A stretch of 64,000 nt of DNA, from the NCBI GenBank assembly GCA_945876755.1, contig CAMCPM010000009.1, positions 40,313-104,312 of the forward strand. The letters run 5' to 3'. Below are positions 10,569 through 20,025 of the stretch, piece by piece. Source of the stretch: an uncultured Clostridia bacterium. GTDB taxonomy: Bacteria; Bacillota; Clostridia; Oscillospirales; Ruminococcaceae. Under the pieces are notes generated by a model that saw only the letters and a program-made list of their open reading frames with translations, was not told where the DNA came from and did not search any database. A program made the position numbers and the translations under genes. How positions within the stretch are numbered: position 1 is the stretch's first letter; the number at the start of each line of letters is the position of its first letter.

Positions 10569-11237
10569 TCAAAGCTTTGGAGTGTGCGTCATGGCATAGG
10601 CAACAAGCTTGTCAAGGTCGTAGGAATGTTCTGAGGAAAGCTGCACAGGCTTATGCGGATTGTCCTTTTTCAGCCACTCGGAAAGGGTGGTATAGTGATT
10701 GCTGTACGGACGGCATCCGCTGTTCATAATATAGCTGTCAGCACGGTTAATGCAGTCTGTTACAGCCGTTTCGCCGTATTCCTCACACAACGAGCGGTAC
10801 TGCTCCTCTGTCAGCCTTATATACTTTCCGAAGATTTTGTTGTCGTCCTGTTTGTCACCGCCGCAGGCGGAATTGTCATTCACAATAGCATTATCAATAT
10901 CATTTCCATTTACGTCATCATCATCATTATCAGGTTTTTTTGCTTTTTCGGAAAAGCTTTTGCTTTCTTCCGAAACCACTTGCTTTTTGGGTCTGCCGCC
11001 AAGCCTGCCCGATTCTCTGCGCTTTTCGCATACACTTTCGTACTCGGCTCTGTCCCGTTCGAGATTGCTTTTTATGGGAAGAAACGCCATTTTTACAAGC
11101 CTGTCCATATCGGGAGCAGCACCGTCAATTTCGTGAGCAAAAATTGCCTTGATAAGCTGCCCCGCTTCCTCGTCGGTCAGCTCGGAAAATATCTCCCCGT
11201 AGCTGTGATAAAGTATGAATGATTTTTTCTCCGGCAT
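10569..11237 (-). CDS. DUF6291-like hypothetical protein
   Basis: KKSFILYHSYGEIFSELTDEEAGQLIKAIFAHEIDG...KRRESGRLGGRPKK; resembles phage-type DUF6291 proteins from memory. Confidence 0.65.
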   Translation of the reverse strand: MPEKKSFILYHSYGEIFSELTDEEAGQLIKAIFAHEIDGAAPDMDRLVKMAFLPIKSNLERDRAEYESVCEKRRESGRLGGRPKKQVVSEESKSFSEKAKKPDNDDDDVNGNDIDNAIVNDNSACGGDKQDDNKIFGKYIRLTEEQYRSLCEEYGETAVTDCINRADSYIMNSGCRPYSNHYTTLSEWLKKDNPHKPVQLSSEHSYDLDKLVAYAMTHTPKL

Positions 11238-11430
11238 AAGCTTTGCTGCTCCTTTAACGTAAAGATATACCTTAATTCTATCCGTAAAAGGGCGGTTTTT
11301 CAACGTTTTCGGTACATATTCTGCGATATGGATATAAACGGGTCTTTGACGGCGTGCAACTTTTATTGTAATTTTAAAGCGGATTTAAATTTTTTTGTAA
11401 CGTTATGCAGTTTAATTGAAATTTGTTATA

Positions 11431-11670
11431 AGGGGACGCCCTTAAACAAAACTTGTTTTGTTTTTTGCAGAGGCGTCCCCTCTTCCGCGCTTTGCGCGGA
11501 ATTCACCCCTTGCGGAGCTCTTCTAAGGCAGGACTTTCGCGCTCTGCGGAGCGCGACTCAGGGGCGCCGCCCCTAAGAACCCTGCAGCCTTGAAAGGCTG
11601 GCGAACTTTTTATTCTCCGATGTTTTTTCGCTTTACGAAAAAACTCAGAAATGAACGCAAAGCGTTCGTT
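11431..11670 (+). repeat. Modular palindromic repeat, copy A
   Basis: Series of hairpins GGGGACGCC/GGCGTCCCC, CCGCGC/GCGCGG, CGCGCTC/GAGCGCG, AGGGGC/GCCCCT, CAGCCTT/AAGGCTG, TTTTTTCG/CGAAAAAA, GAACGC/GCGTTC. Confidence 0.85.
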
Positions 11671-11805
11671 TTGTGCTGGACTGGCTAATGCTGTTCTGCG
11701 GCTTTGTGAAACAGTTCATCTTCCATTTATACATTATATATCCATAAATTTATATGTAAATGTGGACAATTATATATTATTCCGCCGTTTGTACTTGATA
11801 AATTA

Positions 11806-11834
11806 TTGACAAAGTTGCGGAAAACAGGTATAAT
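11806..11834 (+). promoter_or_regulatory. Sigma-70-type promoter for the aconitase operon
   Basis: TTGACA, 17-nt spacer, TATAAT. Confidence 0.8.
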
Positions 11835-11872
11835 ATATAATGTATTTTATGTATATGAAAGGATGGTTCGGA

Positions 11873-13810
11873 ATGGGATACACTTTAACCGAAAAAATTC
11901 TGAAGGCTCACCTTGTTGACGGCGAATTCGTCAAGGGCAAGGAGATCGGAATCCGCATTGACCAGACTCTTACTCAGGACGCAACAGGCACTATGGCATA
12001 CCTCGAATTCGAGGCTATGGGCGTGCCGAGAGTTAAGACAGAACGTTCTGTTGCATATATCGACCACAATACTCTCCAGTCAGGCTTTGAAAATGCCGAC
12101 GACCACCGCTTTATCGGCTCGGTAGCTAAAAAGCACGGCATTTACTTCTCTCGTCCCGGCAACGGTATCTGCCATCAGGTACACCTTGAACGCTTCGGCA
12201 TCCCCGGCAAGACCCTTATCGGCTCCGACAGCCATACTCCCACAGGCGGCGGTATAGGTATGATAGCTATCGGCGCAGGCGGACTTGACGTTGCTGTTGC
12301 TATGGGCGGCGGCGCTTACTATATTACATACCCTAAGATAGTTAACGTTAAGCTGACAGGCAAGCTTAATCCTTGGGTAGCGGCTAAGGACGTTATCCTT
12401 GAAGTCCTCCGCATTATGTCCGTAAAGGGCGGCGTAGGCAAGGTAATCGAGTACACAGGCGAGGGCGTTAAGACTCTCAGCGTGCCCGAGCGTGCGACTA
12501 TTACAAACATGGGCGCAGAGCTTGGCGCAACTACTTCTATCTTCCCATCTGATGAAATTACAAAGCAGTTCCTTGACGCACAGAAGCGCGGCGAGGTATG
12601 GACAGAGCTTTCCGCAGACCCGGACGCAGTTTACGACGAGGTTATCGAGATAAACCTTTCCGAGCTTGCACCTCTTGCAGCTTGTCCTCATTCTCCCGAC
12701 AATATCAAGACAGCCGAGGAGCTTAGCGGCATGAAGATAGACCAGGTCTGCATCGGTTCATGTACAAACAGCTCACTTATGGATATGATGAAGGTCGCTC
12801 ACATTCTCAAGGGCAAGACCGTTCACCCCGACGTTTCACTTTCTATTGCTCCCGGTTCAAAGCAGGTGCTCAATATGCTTGCTCAGAACGGCGCTCTTGC
12901 GATAATGATAGACGCAGGCGCAAGAATCCTCGAAAGTGCCTGCGGACCTTGCATCGGTATGGGTCAGTCGCCTAATTCAAAGGGTATCTCTCTCCGTACC
13001 TTCAACAGAAACTTTGAGGGACGTTCCGGCACAAAGGACGGTCAGATATACCTCGTATCTCCCGAAATGGCAGCGGCTTCCGCAATTGCAGGCGTACTTA
13101 CCGACCCGAGAACTCTCGGCGAAATGCCCGTATTTGAAATGCCCAAGGAGTTCGTTATCAACGACAATATGATAGCTGCTCCCGCACCCGTTGAGGAAAT
13201 GGACAAGGTTGAGATCCTCCGCGGACCAAATATCAAGCCTTTCCCCACAACAAAGCCTCTTGCAGACAGCATTGAAGCTCCCTGCTCGCTTAAAGTCGGC
13301 GACAACATCACTACCGACCACATCATGCCTGCAGGTGCGAAGATACTTCCTCTCCGTTCAAATATCCCTGCAATTTCCAAGTTCTGCTTTACCGTATGCG
13401 ACGAGAAATTCCCCGAGCGTGCGGAAAGCCTTGGAAAGAGCATTATCGTCGGCGGCGCAAATTACGGTCAGGGCTCGTCCCGTGAGCACGCTGCACTTGC
13501 TCCTCTCCACCTGGGCGTAAAGGCTGTTCTGGTAAAGAGCTTTGCAAGAATCCACCGTTCCAACCTTATCAACGCAGGTATTCTCCCACTCACATTCGTG
13601 AACGAGGCTGACTATGACAAGATATCACAGGGCGACGAGCTTGTGCTTGCAAACGTCCGTGCAGACATCGAAGCAGGCAAGACCCAGCTTACCGTAACAA
13701 ACAAGACAACGGGCGCTGAAATTCCCGTACTCTGCGAGCTTTCGGGAAGAACAAAGGATATTATCCTTGCAGGCGGTCTCCTTGATTACACAAGAGAAAG
13801 CCTGAAGTAA
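11873..13810 (+). CDS. acn: Aconitate hydratase
   Basis: MGYTLTEKILKAHLVDGEFVKGKEIGIRIDQTLTQDATGTMAYLEFEAMG...IGSCTNSS...ESACGPCIGMGQSP; Fe-S cysteines present. Confidence 0.94.
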   Translation: MGYTLTEKILKAHLVDGEFVKGKEIGIRIDQTLTQDATGTMAYLEFEAMGVPRVKTERSVAYIDHNTLQSGFENADDHRFIGSVAKKHGIYFSRPGNGICHQVHLERFGIPGKTLIGSDSHTPTGGGIGMIAIGAGGLDVAVAMGGGAYYITYPKIVNVKLTGKLNPWVAAKDVILEVLRIMSVKGGVGKVIEYTGEGVKTLSVPERATITNMGAELGATTSIFPSDEITKQFLDAQKRGEVWTELSADPDAVYDEVIEINLSELAPLAACPHSPDNIKTAEELSGMKIDQVCIGSCTNSSLMDMMKVAHILKGKTVHPDVSLSIAPGSKQVLNMLAQNGALAIMIDAGARILESACGPCIGMGQSPNSKGISLRTFNRNFEGRSGTKDGQIYLVSPEMAAASAIAGVLTDPRTLGEMPVFEMPKEFVINDNMIAAPAPVEEMDKVEILRGPNIKPFPTTKPLADSIEAPCSLKVGDNITTDHIMPAGAKILPLRSNIPAISKFCFTVCDEKFPERAESLGKSIIVGGANYGQGSSREHAALAPLHLGVKAVLVKSFARIHRSNLINAGILPLTFVNEADYDKISQGDELVLANVRADIEAGKTQLTVTNKTTGAEIPVLCELSGRTKDIILAGGLLDYTRESLK

Positions 13811-14019
13811 TGAACATTTTGTTCGGATACCGCTATCGTTCTCATGGTCACCATTGGTCAATAGCTGACTGGATAGCGTTTGTCTGCGCTTTAATTGTTA
13901 TTTATGTATTAAGGCGTGCTGCGGAAAAATACTTTCCGGGTATTGGTGAAAGAACGCTTAATATAATTTCATTTATCATAATTGTTATTGCAGTATTTAT
14001 TGCTGCTGCTTTCGAGTAA
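13810..14019 (+). CDS. Small hypothetical membrane protein
   Basis: 69 aa with two hydrophobic segments; start overlaps the aconitase stop (TAATG). Confidence 0.55.
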   Translation: MNILFGYRYRSHGHHWSIADWIAFVCALIVIYVLRRAAEKYFPGIGERTLNIISFIIIVIAVFIAAAFE

Positions 14020-14020
14020 T

Positions 14021-14476
14021 ATGGATATTAACAAAAACCCCGATTTTTACCAATCACGCTGCGGAAAGCTTTGCAGCGAATGTGAAAGCCGTGAGAAATT
14101 CGGCTGCGAGGGCTGCCTTGAGCTTATCGAGGGCGACTGGGCAGGGGACTGCGAGATAAAGAAATGCTGCGAGGAAAAGCAGCTTGAGCATTGCGGACTC
14201 TGCCAAGGCTTCCCCTGCGACCTGCTGAGGAATACCTCCTTCGACGAGGAGGAGGGCGACAGCGGCGAGCGGCTTGTTACACTGAAACGCTGGGCAGAGG
14301 AAAGCTCCTCACGGAAGCAGACCTCGGGAAGCCTTATTCTCGGCGGCTTTGCCGTGGGAGTGTCGGCAGGAGCGGTATTCGGCGCGCTGTCTGGAAGCTT
14401 TGCGGCGGTAATGTTTGCGTGTATTCTCGTGGGAACTGCTGTGGGCGTTATGATCGATATTACTAAGAAAAAATAA
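14021..14476 (+). CDS. DUF3795 domain-containing protein
   Basis: CGKLCSECESREKFGCEGCLELIEGDWAGDCEIKKCCEEKQLEHCGLCQGFPCDLL cysteine pattern, C-terminal hydrophobic helices. Confidence 0.75.
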   Translation: MDINKNPDFYQSRCGKLCSECESREKFGCEGCLELIEGDWAGDCEIKKCCEEKQLEHCGLCQGFPCDLLRNTSFDEEEGDSGERLVTLKRWAEESSSRKQTSGSLILGGFAVGVSAGAVFGALSGSFAAVMFACILVGTAVGVMIDITKKK

Positions 14477-14491
14477 ACGGAGGTCTTGAAA

Positions 14492-15709
14492 ATGGCTGAA
14501 AAAATCAAAATGACTACACCTATTGTCGAAATGGACGGCGACGAAATGACCCGTATCATCTGGAAGATGATAAAGGATATACTTATTCTTCCTTACATTG
14601 ACCTGAAAAGCGAGTATTACGACCTCGGTCTTGTTCACCGCAACGAGACTAACGACCAGGTAACTATCGACAGCGCCGAGGCTACAAAGAAGTACGGCGT
14701 TGCTGTAAAGTGCGCAACCATTACTCCTAACGCTCAGAGAATGACCGAATACAACCTGAAAGAAATGTGGAAGTCACCTAACGGTACTATCCGTGCTATC
14801 CTTGACGGTACAGTGTTCAGAAAGCCTATCCTTGTAAAGGGTATCGTTCCTTACATTCCCACATGGACTAAGCCTATCACTATCGCCCGTCACGCTTACG
14901 GCGACATCTACAAGAATACCGAGCTTCGTGTTAAGGCAGGCTCAAAGGCAGAGCTTGTTGTTACCGACAAGGACGGCAACGAGACCCGTGCCCTTATCCA
15001 CGATTTCAAGAACTCCGACGGTGTAATTCAGGGCGTTCACAACCTTGACGATTCCATCGCATCCTTTGCACGTTCCTGCTTCAACTTTGCTCTCGACGCA
15101 AAGGAGGACCTGTGGTTCGCTTCAAAGGATACTATTTCCAAGACCTACGACCACCGCTTCAAGGACATTTTCGCAGAAATTTACGAGAACGAGTACAAGG
15201 AAAAATTCGAGGCGGCAGGCATTGAGTATTTCTATACCCTTATCGACGACGTTATCGCAAGAGTTGTACGTTCCAACGGCGGCTTTATCTGGGCTTGCAA
15301 GAACTACGACGGCGATGTAATGTCCGATATGCTTGCGACTGCTTTCGGAAGCCTTGGTCTTATGACTTCCGTACTTGTTTCTCCTTCGGGCGTTTATGAG
15401 TACGAAGCTGCTCACGGTACTGTTACACGTCACTATTACAACTACCTCAAGGGCGAAAAGACCTCCACAAACCCCATTGCAACTATTTTTGCATGGAGCG
15501 GCGCACTCCGCAAGAGAGGCGAGCTTGACAACATTCCCGAGCTTATGGACTATGCGGACAAGCTTGAAAAGGCTTCCATCCAGACAATGGAGGACGGCAT
15601 CATGGACAAGAACCTTGCCGCAATGTCTACTCTTGAAAACAAACAGCCTGTTGATACAGAAACATTCCTCGTTGAGATCAACAACCGACTCGCCGCATTA
15701 ATGCAGTAA
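14492..15709 (+). CDS. icd: NADP-dependent isocitrate dehydrogenase, eukaryotic-like subfamily
   Basis: [29 protein letters not shown]...[37 protein letters not shown]. Confidence 0.93.
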   Translation: MAEKIKMTTPIVEMDGDEMTRIIWKMIKDILILPYIDLKSEYYDLGLVHRNETNDQVTIDSAEATKKYGVAVKCATITPNAQRMTEYNLKEMWKSPNGTIRAILDGTVFRKPILVKGIVPYIPTWTKPITIARHAYGDIYKNTELRVKAGSKAELVVTDKDGNETRALIHDFKNSDGVIQGVHNLDDSIASFARSCFNFALDAKEDLWFASKDTISKTYDHRFKDIFAEIYENEYKEKFEAAGIEYFYTLIDDVIARVVRSNGGFIWACKNYDGDVMSDMLATAFGSLGLMTSVLVSPSGVYEYEAAHGTVTRHYYNYLKGEKTSTNPIATIFAWSGALRKRGELDNIPELMDYADKLEKASIQTMEDGIMDKNLAAMSTLENKQPVDTETFLVEINNRLAALMQ

Positions 15710-15733
15710 CAGTAAAAAAGGATGGCTATTTAA

Positions 15734-16387
15734 ATGTCAAAGATGACGAAAAAAAGCATATCAAACTCTGTAATAAAACGTCTGCCCAGATATTACCGCT
15801 TTATCGGCGAGCTTGTCAAGCAGGGTACGGTAAGGATATCTTCGGGAGAGCTTGCCGAAAAAATGTCCCTGACCGCTTCGCAGATACGGCAGGACTTAAA
15901 CTGCTTCGGCGGCTTCGGGCAGCAGGGGTACGGCTATAACCTTATTGAACTTCAGACGGAGATAGGAAAAATTCTGGGGGTAAAGCAGGGGTATAAAACT
16001 GTACTTATCGGTGCAGGAAATCTCGGACGTGCAATAGCTACGCATATGGATTTCAGCGAGTACGGCTGCAACCTTATTGGTATCTTTGACAGTGACGAGA
16101 AGAAATCGGGCAGCAAGGTCGCAGGACTGGGCATAATGCCTGTTTCGGAAATGGAAAGCTTTTTTGCCGCCGAGCAGCCGCAGATAGCTATACTGTGCAT
16201 ACCGAAAACTGCGGCGCAAGAGCTTGCCGACAAGCTGGTTTCTCTTGGAATAAAAGCGTTCTGGAACTTCAGTCATTATGATATAAAAATCACCCATAAG
16301 GACGTTGTGGTTGAAAACGTCCATCTGGGTGACAGTATAATGATGCTATCCTATGCGCTTACCAACAGCGACAATGAGAAACAGTAA
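15734..16387 (+). CDS. rex: Redox-sensing transcriptional repressor Rex
   Basis: IKRLPRYYRFIGELVKQGTVRISSGELAEKMSLTASQIRQDLNCFGGFGQQGYGYNL...VLIGAGNLGRAIA. Confidence 0.95.
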   Translation: MSKMTKKSISNSVIKRLPRYYRFIGELVKQGTVRISSGELAEKMSLTASQIRQDLNCFGGFGQQGYGYNLIELQTEIGKILGVKQGYKTVLIGAGNLGRAIATHMDFSEYGCNLIGIFDSDEKKSGSKVAGLGIMPVSEMESFFAAEQPQIAILCIPKTAAQELADKLVSLGIKAFWNFSHYDIKITHKDVVVENVHLGDSIMMLSYALTNSDNEKQ

Positions 16388-16394
16388 AATTAAT

Positions 16395-16422
16395 GCGTAA
16401 TTCGTAATGCGTAATGCGTAAT
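16395..16422 (+). repeat. Heptamer tandem repeat KCGTAAT x4
   Basis: gcgtaat|tcgtaat|gcgtaat|gcgtaat. Confidence 0.9.
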
Positions 16423-16424
16423 TA

Positions 16425-16662
16425 AAACGAACGCAAGCGTTCGTTTCCGAGTTTTTTCGCTTTGCGAAAAAACATCGGAGAATAAAAAGTTCGCCAGCCT
16501 TTCAAGGCTGCGGTTTCCAAAGGCAGAGCCTTTGGTCGCCCTCCGCAGAGGGCGAAATCTCTTCTTGCGCCCCGTGGGCGCGCCTTAAAAGCGCTCTGCA
16601 AGGTTGAATTTTGCGGCGAGCAGCCGCAAAAGAAGGACGCTCTGTAAGAGAGAGCGTCCTTA
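16425..16662 (-). repeat. Modular palindromic repeat, copy B (inverted relative to copy A)
   Basis: Reverse complement shares AGCCTTGAAAGGCTGGCGAACTTTTTATTCTCCGATGTTTTTTCGC with copy A; hairpin arms differ with compensation. Confidence 0.85.
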
Positions 16663-16764
16663 ACAACGGCGCAAGCCGTTGCAATTCTATCAGCTCAAAG
16701 AAAAGCTTCGTTCAAAACAGTCCACCGGACTGTTTTGAAGATAAGTTATCTTTTTGATTGCAAC

Positions 16765-16945
16765 AAAGGGGACGCCCTCTATCTCAGGGCGTCCCCTCTT
16801 TCTCGGCTTTGCCGAGAAATTCACCTCTTGCGGAGCTCTTCCAAGGCAGGAATTTCGCGCTCTGCGGAGCGCGACCAAAGGGCTTCCGCCCTCTGGACAC
16901 CTGACCAGCGCGGCTGCGCTGGACCAGCTTGAGTCGCTCCGCTAA
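16765..16945 (+). repeat. Modular palindromic repeat, copy C
   Basis: GGGGACGCCCtctatctcaGGGCGTCCCC, CTCGGCtttGCCGAG, CTTGCGGAGCTCTTCCAAGGCAGGAATTTCGCGCTCTGCGGAGCGCGAC as in copy A. Confidence 0.85.
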
Positions 16946-17048
16946 ATTCTTGTTAATCTCATCTAACGTCACCGAGACACAAAACTAACGATTTATGCAA
17001 AGTAAATTACGGAATGCCTGCGGCGGCTCGCCGCTGAATAAAATTTAA

Positions 17049-17093
17049 CGGCTGTACGGAATTTCCCGTGCAGCCGTTATTATTTTTTTTATA
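17049..17093. terminator. Rho-independent terminator
   Basis: AACGGCTGTACGGGAATTTCCCGTGCAGCCGTTATTATTTTTTTT. Confidence 0.75.
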
Positions 17094-17111
17094 TGCCGTA
17101 TAGGCTTTTTA

Positions 17112-18302
17112 TCAGATAATGCTGAGGAGTACGCCTGCCGCAACAGCCGAACCGATAACGCCTGCAACGTTCGGACCCATAGCGTGCATGAGCAGGAAGT
17201 TCGTGGGATTTTCCTGAGCGCCCACCTTCTGGGAAACACGGGCAGCCATAGGAACTGCGGATACGCCGGCAGAACCGATAAGCGGATTGACCTTGCCCTT
17301 TGTAACAACGTACATGATCTTACCGAAGAGTACGCCGCAGGCAGTACCGATGCCAAATGCGATAACGCCGAGAATGATAACCTTTGCAAAAGAAACGTTA
17401 AGGATCTTGTCAGCCTGTGTTGTAGCGCCGACGGAAACGCCGAGGAAGATAGTAACGATGTTCATAAGTGCGTTCTGAGCCGTGTCAACAAGACGGTTGC
17501 AGACGCCGCTTTCTTTAAGAAGGTTACCAAGCATAAGCATACCTACGAGAGGAGCAGCCGAAGGAACAAGCAGGGAAATAACGATTGTAACTGCGATAGG
17601 GAAGATTATCTTTTCGGTCTTGGAAACGGTTCTGAGCTGTTCCATCACAACGGAACGCTCTTTCTTGGTTGTGAGCAGCTTCATAATAGGCGGCTGAATA
17701 ATAGGAACAAGTGCCATGTATGTGTAAGCTGCAAGAGCGATAGTACCTGTATCTATCGTGTCTGTGGGTTTAAGGAGTTTACTGGAAACGTAAATAGCGG
17801 TAGGACCGTCAGCGCCGCCGATAATTGCGATAGAGCCTGCTTCGGTAGCGGACATTCCCAGAAGAGCCGCACCGATAAAGGTGAAGAAGATACCTGCCTG
17901 AGCAGCAGCGCCCAAAAGGAAGCTCTTTGGATTTGCAATAAGCGGAGAGAAGTCGGTCATAGTACCTATACCGAGGAAGATAAGCGGAGGGTAGACCTGA
18001 AGCTTTACACCAAGATAAAGCAGGTCGAGCAGACCGCCGTTGGTAAGTACGTTCAGAACATCTATATGCCCCTCTTCGTTGATAATGAACAGGTCGGGGT
18101 TGTAAAGTCCCGAAAGAGGCAGGTTGGTAAGAAGCATACCGAAAGAAATAGGGAGAAGCAGAAGCGGTTCAAAGTTTTTCGCAATAGCAAGATACATAAA
18201 AACAAAAGAAATCAGTATCATAATGATCTCTTTTATTCCCAGAGCCGCAAATCCGCTTGACTGGGCGAGACTTACAATGGCCTCCTTAAAAATCTCAAAC
18301 AT
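17112..18302 (-). CDS. Sodium ion-translocating decarboxylase subunit beta
   Basis: FLGIGTMTDFSPLIANPKSFLLGAAAQAGIF...GGADGPTAIYVSSKLL; OadB/MmdB family. Confidence 0.93.
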   Translation of the reverse strand: MFEIFKEAIVSLAQSSGFAALGIKEIIMILISFVFMYLAIAKNFEPLLLLPISFGMLLTNLPLSGLYNPDLFIINEEGHIDVLNVLTNGGLLDLLYLGVKLQVYPPLIFLGIGTMTDFSPLIANPKSFLLGAAAQAGIFFTFIGAALLGMSATEAGSIAIIGGADGPTAIYVSSKLLKPTDTIDTGTIALAAYTYMALVPIIQPPIMKLLTTKKERSVVMEQLRTVSKTEKIIFPIAVTIVISLLVPSAAPLVGMLMLGNLLKESGVCNRLVDTAQNALMNIVTIFLGVSVGATTQADKILNVSFAKVIILGVIAFGIGTACGVLFGKIMYVVTKGKVNPLIGSAGVSAVPMAARVSQKVGAQENPTNFLLMHAMGPNVAGVIGSAVAAGVLLSII

Positions 18303-18340
18303 TAAAACATATCCTTTCTATATCTGAATAAAAGCAAAGA

Positions 18341-18739
18341 TCAAAACGGATTTGTAGTCTCTTTCAGACCTGCCATAGCCCAAGCGCTTCTTGAAGCGGC
18401 ACCGGGAGCAGCCTTGACTGACTTGACTCTGTAAGACTTTCCGTCAGCAGCGCCCATCATAGCAACAGCAGCGGAAATAACGGCAATTATCTCGTCATCG
18501 TCGGCAGCGGCAACAGGTGCAGCAGCGGCAGCCGGAGCCTGTACAGCCTTAGGTGCGGGAGCAGCCGCAGACTTATTTTTCTTCTTTGCGTCAACAGCAG
18601 TGAAAATTTTACCGATAATGCTTATGAAAGCGATAAGCAGAACAAGTCCGAGAAATACAACAACAAGACCTGTAATGACTACAGCAAATACATAAGACAT
18701 TTCCATTTGCATTTCCATAGAAAAAACTCCTTTAATCAA
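18341..18739 (-). CDS. OadG family protein (decarboxylase gamma/delta subunit)
   Basis: Single N-terminal TM, Ala/Pro-rich linker, short C-terminal segment; adjacent to beta subunit. Confidence 0.8.
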   Translation of the reverse strand: MIKGVFSMEMQMEMSYVFAVVITGLVVVFLGLVLLIAFISIIGKIFTAVDAKKKNKSAAAPAPKAVQAPAAAAAPVAAADDDEIIAVISAAVAMMGAADGKSYRVKSVKAAPGAASRSAWAMAGLKETTNPF

Positions 18740-18946
18740 TATCTAATTTATTATAACTTATTTTAACTGAATTTGCAATATCTTTTTTGATAAAAAAATA
18801 ACAATTTATAATTTTTTTTAAGACGTAATTATTAATTGTATTCAGTTAACAGCAGGTTCATTAAAAATAAATATTATTCGACTTTTATTGCCATACAAAA
18901 TAATTTATAGTATTATCAGCGAAAAGCTTTGAAAGGATATGAAAAG

Positions 18947-19768
18947 ATGTTTGATATAGCAAAAGATTTTTTTATAAGATTAATTAACGGGATAGTTGGT
19001 TTTATACCTACCTTGCTGCTTGCGATAATCATTTTTGCAGTAGGCACTATTCTCAATAAGCTTATCCTCAACCTTTTTGCAAAAGGCGTTGAGAGAAGCA
19101 AAATGGACGAAACGGTCCGCAAATTCCTTTCCTCGGTAATTAAAATAGTTATAACAGCGCTTGTGCTTATTATCGTGCTTACGGTACTTGGCATCCCGAT
19201 GACGTCTATCATTACCGTACTTGGTACTGCCGGTGTTGCGGTAGGTCTTGCGCTGAAGGACAGCCTTTCCAACGTTGCAGGCGGCGTGATACTTCTTATC
19301 AACAGAACGATAAAGGTCGGGGATTATGTTGATATCGGCGCATATTCGGGCGTTGTGGACGAGGTATCCATTCTCTTTACAAAAATTGTAACTGTTGACA
19401 ATAAGGATGTGTACATACCGAACGGTACTGTTGCCACTTCCGCTATTACCAATTACAGCAGCGAGGGCAAACGCAGAGTTGACCTTGTTTTTGGTATTTC
19501 CTATGACAACGACCATAAAAAGGCGGTCGAAGCGATAAAAAGCGTAATTGACAAGCATCCGCTTATTCTGAAGGACAACGATATTTTTGTAAGACTCGGC
19601 GAGCTTGGTTCAAGCTCAATGAATATCACGGTAAGAGTGTGGACGAAGAATTCCGATTACTGGACGGTATATTTTGACCTTATCGAGCAGGTAAAGGAAA
19701 AGTTTGACGAGGAGAATATTATTGTTCCGTATAATCAGCTTGACGTACACGTTTTGGAGAAAAATTAA
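18947..19768 (+). CDS. Mechanosensitive ion channel, MscS family
   Basis: GTAGVAVGLALKDSLSNVAGGVILLINRTIKVGDYVDIGAYSGVVDEVSILFTKI. Confidence 0.94.
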   Translation: MFDIAKDFFIRLINGIVGFIPTLLLAIIIFAVGTILNKLILNLFAKGVERSKMDETVRKFLSSVIKIVITALVLIIVLTVLGIPMTSIITVLGTAGVAVGLALKDSLSNVAGGVILLINRTIKVGDYVDIGAYSGVVDEVSILFTKIVTVDNKDVYIPNGTVATSAITNYSSEGKRRVDLVFGISYDNDHKKAVEAIKSVIDKHPLILKDNDIFVRLGELGSSSMNITVRVWTKNSDYWTVYFDLIEQVKEKFDEENIIVPYNQLDVHVLEKN

Positions 19769-19783
19769 AAACAGAAGCTTGCC

Positions 19784-19820
19784 CCGAAAGCGGTTTAAAA
19801 GACCGTTTTCGGGGTTTTGT
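19784..19820 (+). terminator. Rho-independent terminator
   Basis: CCCCGAAAGCGGTTTAAAAGACCGTTTTCGGGGTTTTG. Confidence 0.8.
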
Positions 19821-19845
19821 ATTCAAGACTTTCGTAAGGAGAGTA

Positions 19846-19874
19846 TTGACAAAAGCAGAAAAATGTAGTAGTAT
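19846..19874 (+). promoter_or_regulatory. Promoter of small-peptide (toxin-like) transcript
   Basis: TTGACA (19846-19851), 17-nt spacer, TAGTAT (19869-19874). Confidence 0.75.
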
Positions 19875-19941
19875 GACAAGCATGGCATAACACTAAAACG
19901 GTAGGCGGTCTATTCTTCCCCTCAGAAATGGGGGTGAGCGT

Positions 19942-20025
19942 ATGACATGGAACGATTTTTTAACACTCGCTCTTGTTGTTTGCAATATCATTCAGATAGC
20001 GCAAAATCGCAATAAAAAGAAATAA
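19942..20025 (+). CDS. Putative type I toxin peptide, 27 aa
   Basis: MTWNDFLTLALVVCNIIQIAQNRNKKK*; SD GGGGTGA upstream; hydrophobic helix plus lysine-rich tail; below the ORF track length cutoff. Confidence 0.75.
   Translation: MTWNDFLTLALVVCNIIQIAQNRNKKK

Noticed and set aside
11328-11576. Short ORF ending in PSSALCAEFTPCGALLRQDFRALRSATQGRRP
   Set aside because: Produced by the palindromic repeat; similar peptides arise from copy C (16735..16932), so it is repeat translation, not a gene.
16502-16972. Several 60-65 aa ORFs in the intergenic repeat cluster
   Set aside because: All fall inside palindromic repeats B and C, with no SD and mutually overlapping frames.
16950-16972. TTGTTAATCTCATCTAACG as a Rex operator
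   Set aside because: Second half-site does not match TTAACAA with correct spacing, and it lies in repeat-derived sequence rather than upstream of a gene.
17184-18260. 358-aa + strand ORF opposite the decarboxylase beta subunit
   Set aside because: Low-complexity shadow reading of a highly hydrophobic gene; no family resemblance.
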